A DNA stretch of 64,000 bases from Brachycybe producta (taxonomy: Eukaryota > Arthropoda > Diplopoda > Playtdesmida > Andrognathidae): the NCBI GenBank assembly GCA_036925085.1, contig JAUPFP010000012.1, forward strand, positions 4,579,960 through 4,643,959, in the 5' to 3' direction. The position numbers were made by a program, and so were the translations under genes. Position 1 is the first letter of the stretch; every line of letters starts with the position of its first letter. The notes beneath the pieces are model-generated. The model was not told the origin of the DNA and searched no databases. It worked only from the letters and a program-made list of their open reading frames with translations. Shown piece after piece: positions 11,191 through 23,728 of the stretch.

Positions 11191-12087
11191 TTAATGTTTA
11201 TTTTTATTGTTTTTTTTATAGACTAATGCAATTGGCTTGTGAAAAAAGTATTTATTAAAACTTTAAATGTGTCAGCTTCCCTTGAAACTCTCTACTTATG
11301 GAATTACTAATTTTTATGGTTGGTTCCGTTTTTTTTTTGATGCATGGCTATAGTGCTGTAATAAGTTAGTGCATAAAGATAGACTTGTTGTTGAGTACGA
11401 TGTATATTATAATTATTAATATTTTTTCACTGTAAATTTTCTAGTATTTTGTTTCCATGTTAATTCTTCTTCAATGCTAGAAGCTGCATCCAAGATTAAT
11501 GGTTTTTTGAAGCGGCTGAAATGGTAAATAGATATGTTTTTCATTTTTTTTTTCTCTGCTATTTGAAAAGTTTCTAAATGGTATATTTTACTGTTGGGTG
11601 GTTCATTGTCACTGTCATAAGTTATTTTGCATACGCATTTATAATATTTTGCATAATTGATGTAACCGTTATTTAAGAATAACTATACACGACCCCTTTT
11701 TCCACTTGACAAAAATTCTTAAACTGTGGCAACTCTACCTGGTCAAATAAAATAATGGATTTCCACTGATTGAAGGATACGAATATAGGGAATGTTTCCA
11801 CTCAGACTCATGAGTCTGTATGATACATGAAACTGCAATTGCCATTGAGAACAAAAACTTCATTTATGAACTCAAAAAGAATGGTTTTGTTCTCATATAA
11901 AAAAATAGCTCAAGATGGCAGCTCTATAAATGAAATGTCTTATTCATATAAGAACAGAGTGTAGCATATGTCATTATCGGAAAGATCATCATTTAAGACA
12001 TGAACGTTGTCGTAAATATAAAATTGAAAAGAATTATGTTACAAAGTACATGTACATGTTTCAGGAGTTTTTAGTTCGTTTTTAAAG
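11191..12087. other. Intergenic DNA, no gene seen
   Basis: AT-rich, no repeat boundaries recognised. Confidence 0.4.
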
Positions 12088-12535
12088 TAGGGCTGAAAGA
12101 TTCGTTAAAGGTAAATAAATGTACTCTGACAGTGTGGCCCTCATGCTAGATGAACTTCAGTGGGAATCACTAGCAAACCATAGAACTGAACAAAGCCTTG
12201 CCCTTCTTGGACGCTTGCTAGTTCCAGACAACAGATAATTGTGAAATGGAATTCTTACTAGAAACCCACAAATATCTAGAAATGGCCATCCAAAGGCTAT
12301 TAGAGAAATAGGAGCTAAGAACTGATGCATATTTGTGGTCTTTCTTTTTAAATGTATTTAGACTATGGAATACTCTTCCAGCACATAGTTCTGTTTTAGG
12401 ACGAGTTCAATATGTGATGATGATGTCTATGTCTCGTCTCAGTGACAACCACTTGTGATTGGGAATTGTTCCCCACACTGCCACATGGCTCTCGAGCTGA
12501 TTGCAGGTGTACTTGATTGAATTGAATTGATTAAA
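12088..12535 (+). mobile_element. LINE 3' fragment (family LP)
   Basis: Decayed end of ORF2 followed by the family 3' UTR, with CTGCCACATGGCT, GAGCTGATTGCAGGTGTA and a terminal TTGAATTGAATTGA microsatellite. Closest relative in the window is the copy at 54.7-55.4 kb. Stops and frameshifts are present throughout. Confidence 0.75.
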
Positions 12536-12539
12536 GTAA

Positions 12540-14044
12540 AAAAAAATGTGATGGATGACAATGCCCCCTCCCCTTCTTTGGCACTATTGGCCTTGCAGGC
12601 CAGCACAACACCACTGAATGCATTCAATGATTTATGTTACCTGAAAAGATGAATAATTACAAAAATATGCTAACATAGAAACTCACCAAAACCAAAGAAA
12701 AAAATCTAACAATAGCTTCCAGAATCAATTCAAATAGTTCAAAAGCAAATTCAACTTTACATTGTTTCTACTTTTTGGAGCAATTATTTGCTCTTTTACC
12801 AGTTTAAAATGCATTTCATCACATATGTGGGAATAGGGTCACACGGGCCAAACTAAAGACCCACAGTCCCTGCGACTGTAGGGGGGAAGGGCGCAGAAGG
12901 TTTTGAGGGATTTTAGGGCGCAATTCGTATGTTTTTTTATTTTTACATATTTAACCTTTTGTATTAAAACAATATTTATGTAAATAATTCAACTGTCTAT
13001 ACATTAAAAAAAGTGGAGGTTTCTTATGTTCAATGAAGTGACATGATAACATGAGGACTGAATGAAGGGGGGAAGGTAAAGGGGAGCAGTGTAGCTTGGG
13101 CGTGCAACTGTACCAAGCTTCGCCACTGGCGGGTCGAAGAGTTATTTGAATTTATAATTGACTGGATAATTTATTTTAATTGACTTAAAAATGGCTACTT
13201 GTGTTTGGAAAAAAATTAATTACTCCTGTTGTGAGCAGCTGAAGTTTGCGCGTATGGAAAGATCTAATCGATTTATTTGCAAAAGTTGGTAAATGTTGGC
13301 ATCTGAGTTGCTATTGTACAGGCCGAATGGACACTGACGTAGCAGTCGTTAAGCAGCCACATTGAGCAATCAGCAGCAAAAAAAAAACCTAACAATTTTT
13401 CAATGGAGATGTAACAATGATAATATTATAGTTCAATATTGAATTCCGTTTTGTGCATCCGAGTCATTTAGTAGACTCACACGCCATCTGATCAATCGAA
13501 TGTTAAAATATGAGCTTTAACTAATAGCTTTTAAAATGTGTATATATTTATCGAAGATATATAATGACAAAGAAGTTTAACTCCATTATACAAGCATTAA
13601 CGAGAATATGAGTAAACATTATATTATTTATACATCTTATTTTATTACAGAATTTTTACAATGGAGAATTCAAAATTGTTTCATTGTGTGTTGTCATTTG
13701 ACTGTTGGTTGAAACACATTAAACAAATAACCTGAGAATCAATTGAATCAATATAACAATACTTTTACATGTATAGCCTAGAAATGATTCATAATAAAGG
13801 ATGAGTTTTGGATATAGTCATAATTTGGCATTAATATAAAATTCGTTTTCTTTTCACATGAAAATTGTATTGTATTTGAAATTGCATATGGACAGGTAAA
13901 ATATTATTGTAGAATTCAATTCATTCAATGTATCAGAAAAAAAGGAGAGGCACAGAGGGTAGAAGAGTTTTAGCAACAAAGGTCCAAAAAAAATGATATT
14001 GAGTAAGTACATAGAGTATGTAACGATGAGTGTGGTGATTAGTG
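12540..14044. other. Intergenic DNA, possible decayed MITE
   Basis: No gene seen. Near 12840-13130 a G-rich, GGGCGCA-containing stretch ending CTTCGCCACTGG resembles the ends of the element at 50.4-51.3 kb, but its left end is not clear. Confidence 0.35.
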
Positions 14045-14595
14045 GGTGCTGTTCCCGGATGTTTTTTTCAATCCAAGGATTCGGAATTGAAAATTTATAA
14101 GATCCCGGGATTTCCCGGGAACCGGGTATTTTTTTACATATTAAAAATTTTACATTTTCAAGCAATTCATTATTTTTATTCAAAAGAAAAACATATAACA
14201 GTAATAAAAACAAAAATAAAATACAATTTTAATGCATCTGTTCTTCTGGCTGCAGCCTCTTAAGTTTTTAAAATAAGTTTTTAAAAAACACAAGACATCA
14301 ATTGAATGGTCTGATAGACCCACTACCATCTAGGAACACAACACAAAATAAAAATAATTCTGTGGAATTTGCTTGTTTTAAAATATGCTTCCACTACCAT
14401 TTAGCGATACGACAAAGAAACAAAAAAGACTTTTCCTAAATGTATGCAAACATTTGGTATTTTATCTAAAATTGCAAATTTGAGCAAATTAAATTATTTT
14501 TTTAATCCCAGGTTTTAAAATGTGAAATCCCAGGAATCAAGATTATAAAAATCAAGACATTTCCCGGGATTCCACTCCCGGGAAGGAACAACTAG
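14045..14595. mobile_element. Foldback/MITE Q with TTCCCGG ends
   Basis: The left end GGGTGCTGTTCCCGG and nearby ATCCCGGGATTTCCCGGGA are mirrored on the right by TTTCCCGGGATTCCACTCCCGGGAAGGAACAAC elements, read as separate blocks. The core is AT-rich with no coding capacity. Exact ends are uncertain by a few bases. Confidence 0.55.
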
Positions 14596-16042
14596 TGGTG
14601 TTGTTGTGTTAACGATAGCGATAGGAATCCTCTGGCCAGGGATGTATTGGGTCCAAAATTTTTGGTGGACAAAATTTTGCATTGGCGCATATACCCCCGT
14701 AGTACTCCCCTCCTTCCCCCCCCCCCCAAAAAAAATAGTCCATTGAGTTAATTATTTTTATTAATACATTTTTCAAACTGCTTTTTGCTTTTGATTAGAA
14801 CTTTAATATTAGAAAAAAAAATTAATGTTAGAACAAAGTATTAGAAAAACAATGTTAGAAAATTTTTTTGAAAATATTCATGGACTAATTCCATAAAAAG
14901 TCCATGAATAATTTTTGAGTTTTTTTACTTTTTGGAATTTATGGGCTTTTCTGGTCCTCAGCTGTCTCTTGAGCTCTCCGCAGTTCGGTTCAGGGCTTTT
15001 CAGGTCATTTAGAAGATTTTCATGTTTTTTACATTTTTTAATTTTTTTACAAGGTTTTAGTTGGTTTTAGTATAGATTATAAATCCATCTGAACTTCACA
15101 ATCATTGACGTTAAAACAATTTTATTTCGAAAATTTAAAAACAAAAAAGTTTTTTCGAAAAAATAAAACTATGCACCGGCGCAGGCGGCATTTGCCGCCT
15201 TGCTGCCTAGGCCAATACGTGCCGGCCTCTGCCAATACATGCCTGCCTGTGGCCCAGACCTCGAAAAAACAATGATTCCGGCACTTCATGCAGAGTCCAA
15301 AGAGCAGCTCGGACAAATGCCAAAAGGGCCGGTATTCAATTGGGCCGGTTGTTCTTTTTTTTACAAAAAAAGATTGCCAATCCAGTATAAAATGCCAGGG
15401 CCAAATTATTTTCCCAGCATGGCTCTGACTTCACGTATACAGTCTCTGGAAGAATCAACAATTTAAAAATAAATATGAAATCATTGTCAAACAATAAAGA
15501 TTTTTGGCAAGTTGTTGGCTGGCAATTTTACAACGAATCATTGTTTATAAGGAGAGCACCATTTTAATTGAATGTCCTATGCGAGTTGTGTAGGCTAATG
15601 CTTCCACATCTTTATTTCACGAACCTTGTTTTGTTATAAATTATAATATTGCAATAAAGAAAAATAGCTTTACAAAATATGCAATTTTGTTTATGCTTTT
15701 TGATTGGTTGTGCAATTTATTAGTAATCTCGAATAGTATCAAAGTGTATGGGGTGCTTACATGTTACGATTACTGGCTGGCAGAAATTTACGTTTGGACA
15801 AGTATAAGCCGATCTTCCTGTGGGGGTCATTAAATTGGGATGAAATTTATAGTCAGTTGCAGGAAAATAAATTACATAGCTAACGCAAAGGCACACATCA
15901 CGGATCTTTAAATGACTGCATTGGGGTGCATTTTTTTAAAAAAAGAGGGAATTGTGCTTCTTCACCATAGAGATAAAAAAAATAATTTTTTCTAGAAAGG
16001 GTTCTGATTCTTTTTGTTGTTGTTTTTTTCTATTAGGCCACA
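14596..16042. other. Intergenic DNA, no gene seen
   Basis: Contains a C-run near 14710 and a GC-rich island near 15175-15330 (GGCGGCATTTGCCGCC palindrome) that may be a decayed element end. No supported gene. Confidence 0.35.
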
Positions 16043-16705
16043 ATGCTAGCGCGTCTGCGTCCTGCAGCCGGATTGCTTTCATAGTTCTTGATGTGAGCAG
16101 TTCCTCTAGTGCGCATACGCCTGACAACCAGTTTGCGGCCGGCGTCTATACTGCTCAAAGAGCAGTGCGGACACAGTCGCAGTGGAAAAAGGGGCTTTTT
16201 GTTGTTGTAGTCTACGTGTCGGAAAATGCATGTTGATAATTGACTGCTGATACAATCATCAGGAGACTCTTCTTCTCCTTGGTCGCCAGACGCAAAACGT
16301 GTAGGTATTGGCGCGTCTGCAGCTGCGTCTGAAAGCCTTTTGCGTCTATAGCCGTGTTTGCGTCGCCCGCGTGATTTCTCTGGTGCATCTCGTAGTCAAG
16401 GAAAAGGAGAGACTCCTGATGCTAGTATCATCAGTCAATTGTCAACTTGCATTTTCCGACACGTAGACACCAATAAAACAATACAACAAGCACAAAGAAA
16501 CTCGGCAAAAAGACCCTTTTTCCACTGTGTCTGCGTCTGTGCTGCTCTCCAGCAGTATAGACGTCGGCTGCACAGTAGAGACGCCGGCTGCACACTCTGG
16601 TTGCCAGACGCAGATGCACCAGAGGAACTGCTCACATAAAGAACAATTGAAAGCAGTCCGACTGCAGGCTGCCAAGACGCAGCCGCCATCTGCAGATGCG
16701 CCGGA
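16043..16705. mobile_element. GC-rich foldback element O with many GCGTCTG/CAGACGC motifs
   Basis: The left arm runs from a GCTAGCGCGTCTGCGTC block through TGTCGGAAAATGCATG. It is mirrored on the right by GCATTTTCCGACACGTAG, CAGTATAGACG and CAGACGCAGATGC blocks, with the centre near 16350. The hexamer-like motif TGCGTC or its reverse recurs at least a dozen times. Overlapping open frames on both strands here are a by-product of the palindrome. Confidence 0.65.
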
Positions 16706-16884
16706 AGAATCACACCTTTAAAGTTATTTCTTGTGATATGTCACAATGGATTTATACTTCATAACAAATATATGCTTACTGAGCTGAGAATTCTGAATCT
16801 AATTTAGGGGTAGACTGAGCAATTGGACATTTTCTTTTCGATGGGCTACTAAATCTGAGGGCCCTTTTTGGGATGATGCAAGAT

Positions 16885-17066
16885 AAGGGGCAAAAAAGGA
16901 TGTCTGTATGTCCGGAACCCCGATTTTGTGGGTTGAACAACTCAAGAACGGAATGAGATAAAGACATGCAGTATATTTTATTTGATTCACTGGGTCAATA
17001 TGATGCTCCTGACGTAAAATCAGAAAATTTTACCCAGGGGTTATTTTTTTATGAATTTTTTAGGGG
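16885..17066 (-). repeat. Dispersed repeat I, copy 1
   Basis: The reverse complement of this stretch matches 54.0-54.24 kb: shared blocks include GTTCTTGAGTTGTTC, CCACAAAATCGGGGTTCCGG and CATGTCTTTATCTCATTCCG. Both copies adjoin CA/TG-rich alternating sequence, so that tract may belong to the repeat. Confidence 0.65.
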
Positions 17067-17170
17067 CGCATGCATGTGCATACACATGCGCACACATGTG
17101 TACATGTGCGTACACATGCGCGCACGTGTGTACATGTGCGTACACATGCGCATATGCATGCGCACATTTT
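17066..17170. repeat. Alternating purine-pyrimidine tract, Z-DNA prone
   Basis: About 100 bp of GCGCATGCATGTGCATACAC-type sequence with nearly strict alternation. It resembles the 30-bp satellite at 52.9-53.7 kb and is open in several frames for the same reason. Confidence 0.75.
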
Positions 17171-17269
17171 TGTTGTAGGCAAAAATGAAAAGAGAGCCTC
17201 GTCTAATTAGGAGAAATAAAATTAAGCTCACATTTGAAGGGTTGGACTTCTAAGGCAATGTTGGAATCT

Positions 17270-17319
17270 CCGCTCTTTGCGGAGATTTTTCGAAGTAATT
17301 TTGCTATGTAGCCTCTTAA
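17270..17319 (-). mobile_element. Terminal fragment of foldback family D
   Basis: Carries the family-D end: CTCTTTGCGGAGATTTTTCG, then AAGTAATTTTGCTATGTAGC and CTCTTAA. Only the last 50 bp or so survive, ending in TTAA. Confidence 0.75.
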
Positions 17320-17919
17320 CAATGTTCAGTGATTTTTTTATAAATACAGCTAAACACTTTAAGAAGGTTATGCCATTTTGTTGTGTGTACGTACTAAACA
17401 AATGGAATTTAATAATGTGACCTTTTTTTTCAATGTCAATTGCAAATTTATTTTTTTAAGATTTCATCATAAAATTACATTTTCATTATATTCTTTTACT
17501 TGTCCAGTATAGAACTAAGCTTATTAGCTTGTTTTAGCGATTTTCTTAAAAAAAATGTTTGATGGAAAAGTGAAAAAAGATATTAATGAAGTAATATGAT
17601 TGATTTATGGACCACTTCCCTGCATAGAAACGTGTTAAATTTTCGAGTTTTTCTTTCAAATATAAAATGATGATTCGGTTTTTATGTCTCAAGTCGGTCG
17701 TTTTGGTGTGTTTTTAAGTGAAATACCCTGTACATTTCTATTTCAAATAGTATTTCATTGCATTATTGAGGAACTGCTGAAAATGGTGGGGGGGGGGGGA
17801 GACTCTTATATGACCTAACATTTGGAGGGAGGATAGAAAAGGCTATGCGACTTATGTTTGTGTCATTTTATCTCGTGTTTATTTTTTTCTGTATTGTGTG
17901 TAGGGGGCCTGTATGTTAC

Positions 17920-18090
17920 TCTCAATCTGCGGAATCAGTCAATCTGCAAAACCACCAAACTGCTAGTAAATCTGCCAAATTCAATACATTTTAGGTGTTG
18001 AATTTTGCAGATTCACTAGCAGGGTTGGTTGTTTTGCAAGATTGCCAAGACAATCTGCAGTTTGACTGATTCCGCAGATTGACTGTAACA
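17920..18090. mobile_element. Short palindromic MITE P
   Basis: GTTACTCTCAATCTGCGGAA plus TCAGTCAATCTGCA at the left is mirrored by TGCAGTTTGACTGATTCCGC plus AGATTGACTGTAAC at the right. The full length folds back with a small loop around 17995. Confidence 0.75.
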
Positions 18091-18579
18091 TATATACATT
18101 ATATTTTCCCATATATTGTGTGCGTACATGTGTCAGTCAAAGTTGTGTGCGTGTTCGACTTCACGTTTGCTTTACTGAGGTAGAGAGATGAGGGAGGGGA
18201 TTCTAATCTTTACTCCATTTGGTCACAGCTGATAGTCATTTCAAAACTTGAAAGCAGTCATGCGTATCTATGAATGTGTGAGCCTATTTCATAATACAAA
18301 ATATATATATATTCCTAGCGAACGACCCTCGTCGTGGCCTTGTTGATGACGTCATTTAAAATAATCATATCTCTTTTGTCCCATTGATGAAACCATGTGC
18401 TCATAGGGTTGACATTTTTAAATTGGAAAAAAAAGGGGAACTGTCGACTGCAAGCGGACAAAGAGTCGCTAACATTTGAGGTCATTGTCCTAAAGAAAAC
18501 TCGCTTTTTTTTCTGCAATACTTACATCTGTGTAAGTATATTATATATTTAAATTAAGACTAGTTCTCAGTGAAGTGTA

Positions 18580-18772
18580 ACTAAAGGTGCATTCGAAAAT
18601 CACTCCCTTTATTAGAAAGTAGCCTCAAGTTCACACGTGTCTCATTATGCACCCATAGACACTATGTTGATTCTACTAAAAGCTGATGAAATCTATACGA
18701 GGGTCGTCATACCTGGGTGTACTGTAGTGTATTTTATTTTTCTAAAAAAAAAGTCGTTTTCGAATGCACCCA
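18580..18772. mobile_element. MITE with GGTGCATTCGAAAA ends
   Basis: AAGGTGCATTCGAAAATCAC at the left is inverted at the right as GTCGTTTTCGAATGCACC. It is about 190 bp with no coding capacity. Confidence 0.65.
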
Positions 18773-19239
18773 TAGAAAAATGACTATAAAATGGACGTGT
18801 TAACCAGGGGGTCAATGCAGAAAGAAAATATGAGTTCCATATGACAGTAAATTGTCATATCTAACTCATAATCTTGTAACAGTCGCAAAAATAAATTACA
18901 AAATATAATTATGACAAATATTATAATAATGACTGCCATTGACTGATGTTCAGAATAATATGACAGTCATGAACTAATGCAGAACATAAGCAGCGACATC
19001 ATAAGGTATGTTTGTCATAGATATATATAACTTTTTCGGTTATGAGACCTCGGGCTATTGGATTTTGTCATTTGAAGTGGATTGAATCATATTCCTATCT
19101 TCATTTGTAACATTTCAAATCAAATCCAAATCCTAATATTAAAAATGTTTACCAAATTCAAATCTAACAAAATATTTTAAAAACAAATCGAAATCCTATT
19201 TTTCTCCATTTAAATTTGACATTGATACAAAATACTCTT

Positions 19240-19830
19240 AATATCATGTTAAAAATTCTCGAATCCTTGTGCTTTTCCAAGCTTTTTGGGACTTGTGGGT
19301 CCAGTTGAGCGATTCTGATATATTTTAGAGTATTTAAATATTTCTCGACTTTTGTCCGTTTTTTTGAAAACAGCAAGTCTTGACTTTTGACCCATTTTTC
19401 GAATTTTAAAAATTCTTGAATCCTTGTGTTTTTCGAGGCTTTTGGGAACTTCTGGAGCCAGTTTAGCGACAGTGAGGCATATTTAGAGCTTTTAGAGCAT
19501 TTAAATATTTTTAGACTTTTGGCCGTTTTTTGAAAACAGCCAAAGACTTGGCTTTTACCCCATTTTTTCGAATTTTAAAAATTCCTAAATCCTTGTGCTT
19601 TTCGAGGCCTTTTGTAACTTCTGAGGCCAGTTGAACCATCCTGATTTATTTTTAGAGCTTTTAGAGCATTTAAATATTTTTCGACTTTTGGCCGTTTTTT
19701 GAAAAAAGCCAGTCTTGGCTTTTAACCAATATCTTCAAATTTTAAAAATTCTCGAATCCGTGTGTTTTTCGAAGCTTTTTGGGACTTCTGGGGCCAGTTG
19801 AGTGCTCCAGAAGCATTTTAGAGAGTATGC
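19240..19830. repeat. Tandem repeat, unit about 165 bp, about 3.5 copies
   Basis: The block TTTTAAAAATTCTCGAATCC recurs, with changes, near 19247, 19412, 19572 and 19740. Each is followed by a CCTTGTGCTTTTCGAGGC-like block, a GGGCCAGTTGAG-like block, TTTAAATATTTTTCGACTTT and GGCCGTTTTTTGAAAA. Copies differ by scattered substitutions and small indels. The unit length is nucleosome-scale, as in many satellites. Confidence 0.75.
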
Positions 19831-20727
19831 AGTGTGTGAAACATGTTACTAGAAGCAATGTGTAAGCAATACCTTTATCACAGCAAACTTGTATAACACT
19901 TCATTGCTATGTGGAAGACATTTCAAATAAACCATATGTGTGATATTAAACTTAAATGTTGCCATTTGTTTCAATAATATACGTAGACGTATGGTTCTGT
20001 GTATATTTCTGAATCTAGGAAGTAGGAAGTACTAGCAGGGAATGTAACACATGGGAAAGAATAATTTTTGAATTCAATGTGGCCCTCAAAAAGCCCCACT
20101 ACCTGGAATGGGGTTTCACTGACATTTGTAGGCCAAAGACAAAACGGTTTAAACCTTTATTTTGATATAATCAAGTGGCTCATCTCATAGACCAGTTTGG
20201 TCATCCTGGATTCAAAAAAAAAACACACAGAAGATACAATTTTACACATGTGTCTTTGAAACATACTAAACTCCAAAAGACTTTTTGCTGTAAATATTTA
20301 CTTGTGAATACTTCACAAATGATATTAATTCAAGGAAACTTGTGTGTTTGAATTGAACAGCAGATGTGACTATCGGGAAAATCCTATAAAAATTTGATAC
20401 AAAAAGAGCCAACAATATATAGCCAGACATGTACAGGGTGATTTCAAAAGTGCATTATTTTATGTTGATCTTAATTATATGTTACAATTATGTTTTAGAT
20501 GGTTATTTTGTTGCCTTATGTGTTTAAGACCTTTAGACACAATGTCACATATTTTCACCTAGAATCTTTTGTACAGGGGTTCTAGCAAACCGTGGAACCA
20601 TCTGTGCTAAGATTTAAATTGGAACTGGGTGCAACGTTCAGTGAATGCATCGTGTGGAACTGGCGTTATAGTGTCACATATGTGTGTCGCTTAAAATCAC
20701 AATGCAGGTGTTTATAACTGTATAGAA

Positions 20728-21054
20728 CAAGCATGTCAAACTCAAAGGTTAACACGGACCAAATAAACAAGGTCTATGTTTATGTGGGCTGCAAAAAAAA
20801 AAAAACTTCAATTTTGATAGAAATGTAGGTTTGTTTCAAAAATTACAGCATAAATATAAAAAAAGAGCAAGGACAACGGTAAAATTATTGTATTCTTCCT
20901 GACACTTGGCATATCTCTTCGCTGGTACAATTTTTCCTACTTCGGGGAGAAATCTTGTTCGCAGTGATTACTTTCAAAACTGACCCAAGTTGACTGTCAG
21001 TGTCGGGCTTTGCCGCAAAGCTATTCGTTGTGGGCCACAAGTTTGACATGCTTG
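20728..21054. mobile_element. hAT-like MITE upstream of CELF
   Basis: Starts CAAGCATGTCAAACT and ends with the inverted AAGTTTGACATGCTTG. The flanking octamers are GTATAGAA (20720-20727) and GTATTGAA (21055-21062), 7 of 8 identical. These termini and the 8-bp duplication fit hAT elements. It ends about 580 bp before the CELF start codon. Confidence 0.75.
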
Positions 21055-21062
21055 GTATTGAA

Positions 21063-21638
21063 CATTGTATTATTTTTTTGGGTCACCCTGTGTTTTATAT
21101 CCAATACAATTCAGTTGGGCTTTATATAAACTGGCACTCTTTCTTCTTCTTTTTTTATTCTCCCTCACCCCGTTTGCTCTTCATATTTCTCGATCCCGCT
21201 AACACATCCCTTTCTCTCTTTCCCTCGGCACCCTCTCTCCCCCACAGTCATTCCCTTCCCCCTACCCCACGTGACGTCTCTCCCGCCTGTTAGGGCCAAT
21301 CACCATCACTCAATGATCAATGTAAATAAAAGAGCGCAAATTTCATCTGGTTGTGGGGCGGACGTAAGCCTTAGCACGCACACGCACCAAGTAGTGAGGC
21401 TATATATATGTTGGCGTCATCCCCTCAACCCACACCCTCCTTCTTTTATTAGACTATATAGTGTTAGTATAAAATTAGTAGTAGTAGTCTGTGTGTGTGT
21501 GTATGACTTGTCCGGCATAGTTACATTGAGTTGCATTGCATTTTTTCCTATTATTAACTTGAAATAACAAAAGAAAAAAAAAAAGCTTGCTCATCAGCTG
21601 TTTGTTGGTGTCTAAACACACAAACAACAACAAAAAAA
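21063..21638 (+). promoter_or_regulatory. Putative CELF promoter and 5' UTR
   Basis: A pyrimidine-rich stretch (about 21140-21290) is followed by a mixed region with TATATATA at about 21402 and a GT microsatellite near 21490. An in-frame TAA at 21555-21557 precedes the ATG at 21639 with no intervening in-frame ATG, which supports that start. The transcription start is not identifiable from sequence alone. Confidence 0.4.
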
Positions 21639-22068
21639 ATGGCCGCAATTGCCAATGGAATAGTAAAGCAATCAGTTTTGGTGGCTCAACAGCCTAATCC
21701 GCAACTTCTTAATCCACAGCAGGTTCATGTTCATTCTGAGCATCTGAACCATAACCACCACCATATACAACAACAACAACAGGCCACCAACCAAGTGTCT
21801 TTGGTCACTAATGAGGCCACCACTTTGATAAACAATCAAAATAATCACATGATGAACAGTGTTGTAGGTCTGGGTGGTGTTGGTGGCCTTGAGGAGGAGG
21901 AGGAGGAGGTAGTGGGTCTACCTATTAAAGATATGGACGCGATTAAGTTAGTTGTGGGACAGATTCCTCGAAATTTGGATGAGAAAGACTTGAAACCAAT
22001 GTTTGAAGAGTTTGGTAAAATCTATGAGCTGACAGTGCTCAAAGACAAACTGACCGGCATTCACAAAG
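21639..22068 (+). CDS. CELF: CELF/Bruno-like RNA-binding protein, exon 1
   Basis: This first coding exon gives residues 1-143 plus the first base of codon 144. CELF proteins bind GU-rich RNA through three RRMs and control splicing, translation and decay of mRNA. Residues 1-98 are low complexity: [11 protein letters not shown] near 38-48, an Asn-rich patch near 65-73, Gly-rich 77-83 and six Glu at 85-90. RRM1 starts near Asp100, with RNP2 as KLVVGQIP (103-110), then [20 protein letters not shown]. That wording matches the CELF3-6 subgroup (fly bru3-like) better than CELF1/2. The start is chosen because a stop lies upstream in frame and the context is AAAATGG. The donor AAAG|GTATTG interrupts codon 144, just inside RNP1. 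Confidence 0.92.
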
Positions 22069-22084
22069 GTATTGACCGGCTTTT

Positions 22085-22560
22085 TACATTCATTCATTCA
22101 TTCATTCATTCGTTGTCTCTTTGTTTTGTTTTTTAAAGTGCAACAACACACATACAGTAGATCTACACTCAGAATTGTGCACAAAGAAACATCAGCTGTG
22201 ACATTCTCTCTCTATATATATCTTATTTATATTGATTTCAGTATCTCTTATATCTTTTCTTTATTGTCATTTTTTGGTCATAGGTTTTTTCATCCTCATC
22301 ATCATCATCTTCCTCTTTGTACTTAACATCTTCATCATCATCATCCTCTTTGTACTTAACATCTTCATCATCATCATCATCATCATTCTTTTTCTTACAC
22401 TTAGATGTTACCCTGTTTTTTTTTTTCATCATTTTCAATCTTTTCTTTCACATATTCTGATATTTTTTTCTCTCATTATCATCATCATCATCTTCATTAA
22501 TTCATTCATTGTTTTGGTTTTTCAACAATCGATTTATGCATCATTATCATCATCTTATTC
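22085..22560. repeat. (CATT)n and (ATC)n microsatellites
   Basis: A CATT run near 22088-22115 just after the splice donor is followed by several ATC/TCATCA runs (about 22290-22390, 22470-22500). The same-strand open frames they create are not genes. Confidence 0.8.
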
Positions 22561-22624
22561 TTCATTCTAATTCTTATTTTTTATTTTCCTAATAAAACAT
22601 ATTTATAAATTATAACCTATTTTC

Positions 22625-23148
22625 TTCTCTCTCTCTCTTACTCTCTCTCTCTCTTTCTCTCTTACTCTCTCTCTCTCTCTCTTTCTCTCTTACTCTCTCT
22701 CTCTCTCTCTCTTTATCTCTTACTCTCTCTTTCTCTCTTACTCTCTCTCTCTCTCTTTCTCTCTTACTCTCTCTCTCTCTCTTACTCTCTCTCTCTCTCT
22801 TTCTCTCTTACTCTCTCTCTCTCTCTCTCTCTCCCTCTCTCCCTCTCTTTCTCTCTTACTCTCTCTCTCTCTTTCTCTCTTACTCTCTCTCTCTCTCTCT
22901 TTCTCTCTTACTCTCTCTCTCTCTCTTACTCTCTCTCTTTCTCTTTCTCTCTTACTCTCTCTCTCTCTTTCTCTCTTACTCTCTCTCTCTCTCTTACTCT
23001 CTCTCTTTCTCTTTCTCTCTTACTCTCTCTCTCTCTCCCTCTCTCCCTCTCTTTCTCTTACTCTCTCTCTTTCTCTTTCTCTCTTACTCTCTCTCTCTCT
23101 CCCTCTCTCCCTCTCTTTCTCTCTTACTCTCTCTCTCTCTTTCTCTCT

Positions 23149-23190
<42 letters not shown>

Positions 23191-23242
23191 TTCTCTTTCT
23201 TTCTCTCTCTCTTTCTCTCTCTCTCTTTCTCTCTCTTTCTCT

Positions 23243-23324
<82 letters not shown>

Positions 23325-23334
23325 TTCTCTCTTT

Positions 23335-23393
<59 letters not shown>

Positions 23394-23656
23394 CTTTCTC
23401 TTTCTTTCTCTCTCTCTTTCTCTCTTTCTCTTTCTTTCTCTCTCTCTTTCTCTTTATTTCTCTCTCTCTTTCTCTCTCTCTCTTTTTCTCCCACTCTTTC
23501 TCTCTTTTCTCTTTTTCTCTGTCTCTCTCTTTTCTCTCTTTTTCTCCCTCTCTTTCTCTCTTTTTCTCTGTCTCTCTCTTTTTCTCTCTTTTTCTCCCTC
23601 TCTTTTTCTCTGTCTCTCTTTCTCTCTCTCTTTTTCTCTCTTTTTCTCCCTCTCTT

Positions 23657-23728
<72 letters not shown>

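Noticed and set aside
12840..13130. A second element G copy
   Set aside because: Only the right end (CGCCACTGG) and GGGCGCA runs match; no credible left end or 8-bp duplication.
16358..16721. Several 60-90 codon frames on both strands in a GC-rich region
   Set aside because: They lie in the arms of palindrome O, where open frames on one strand are mirrored on the other.
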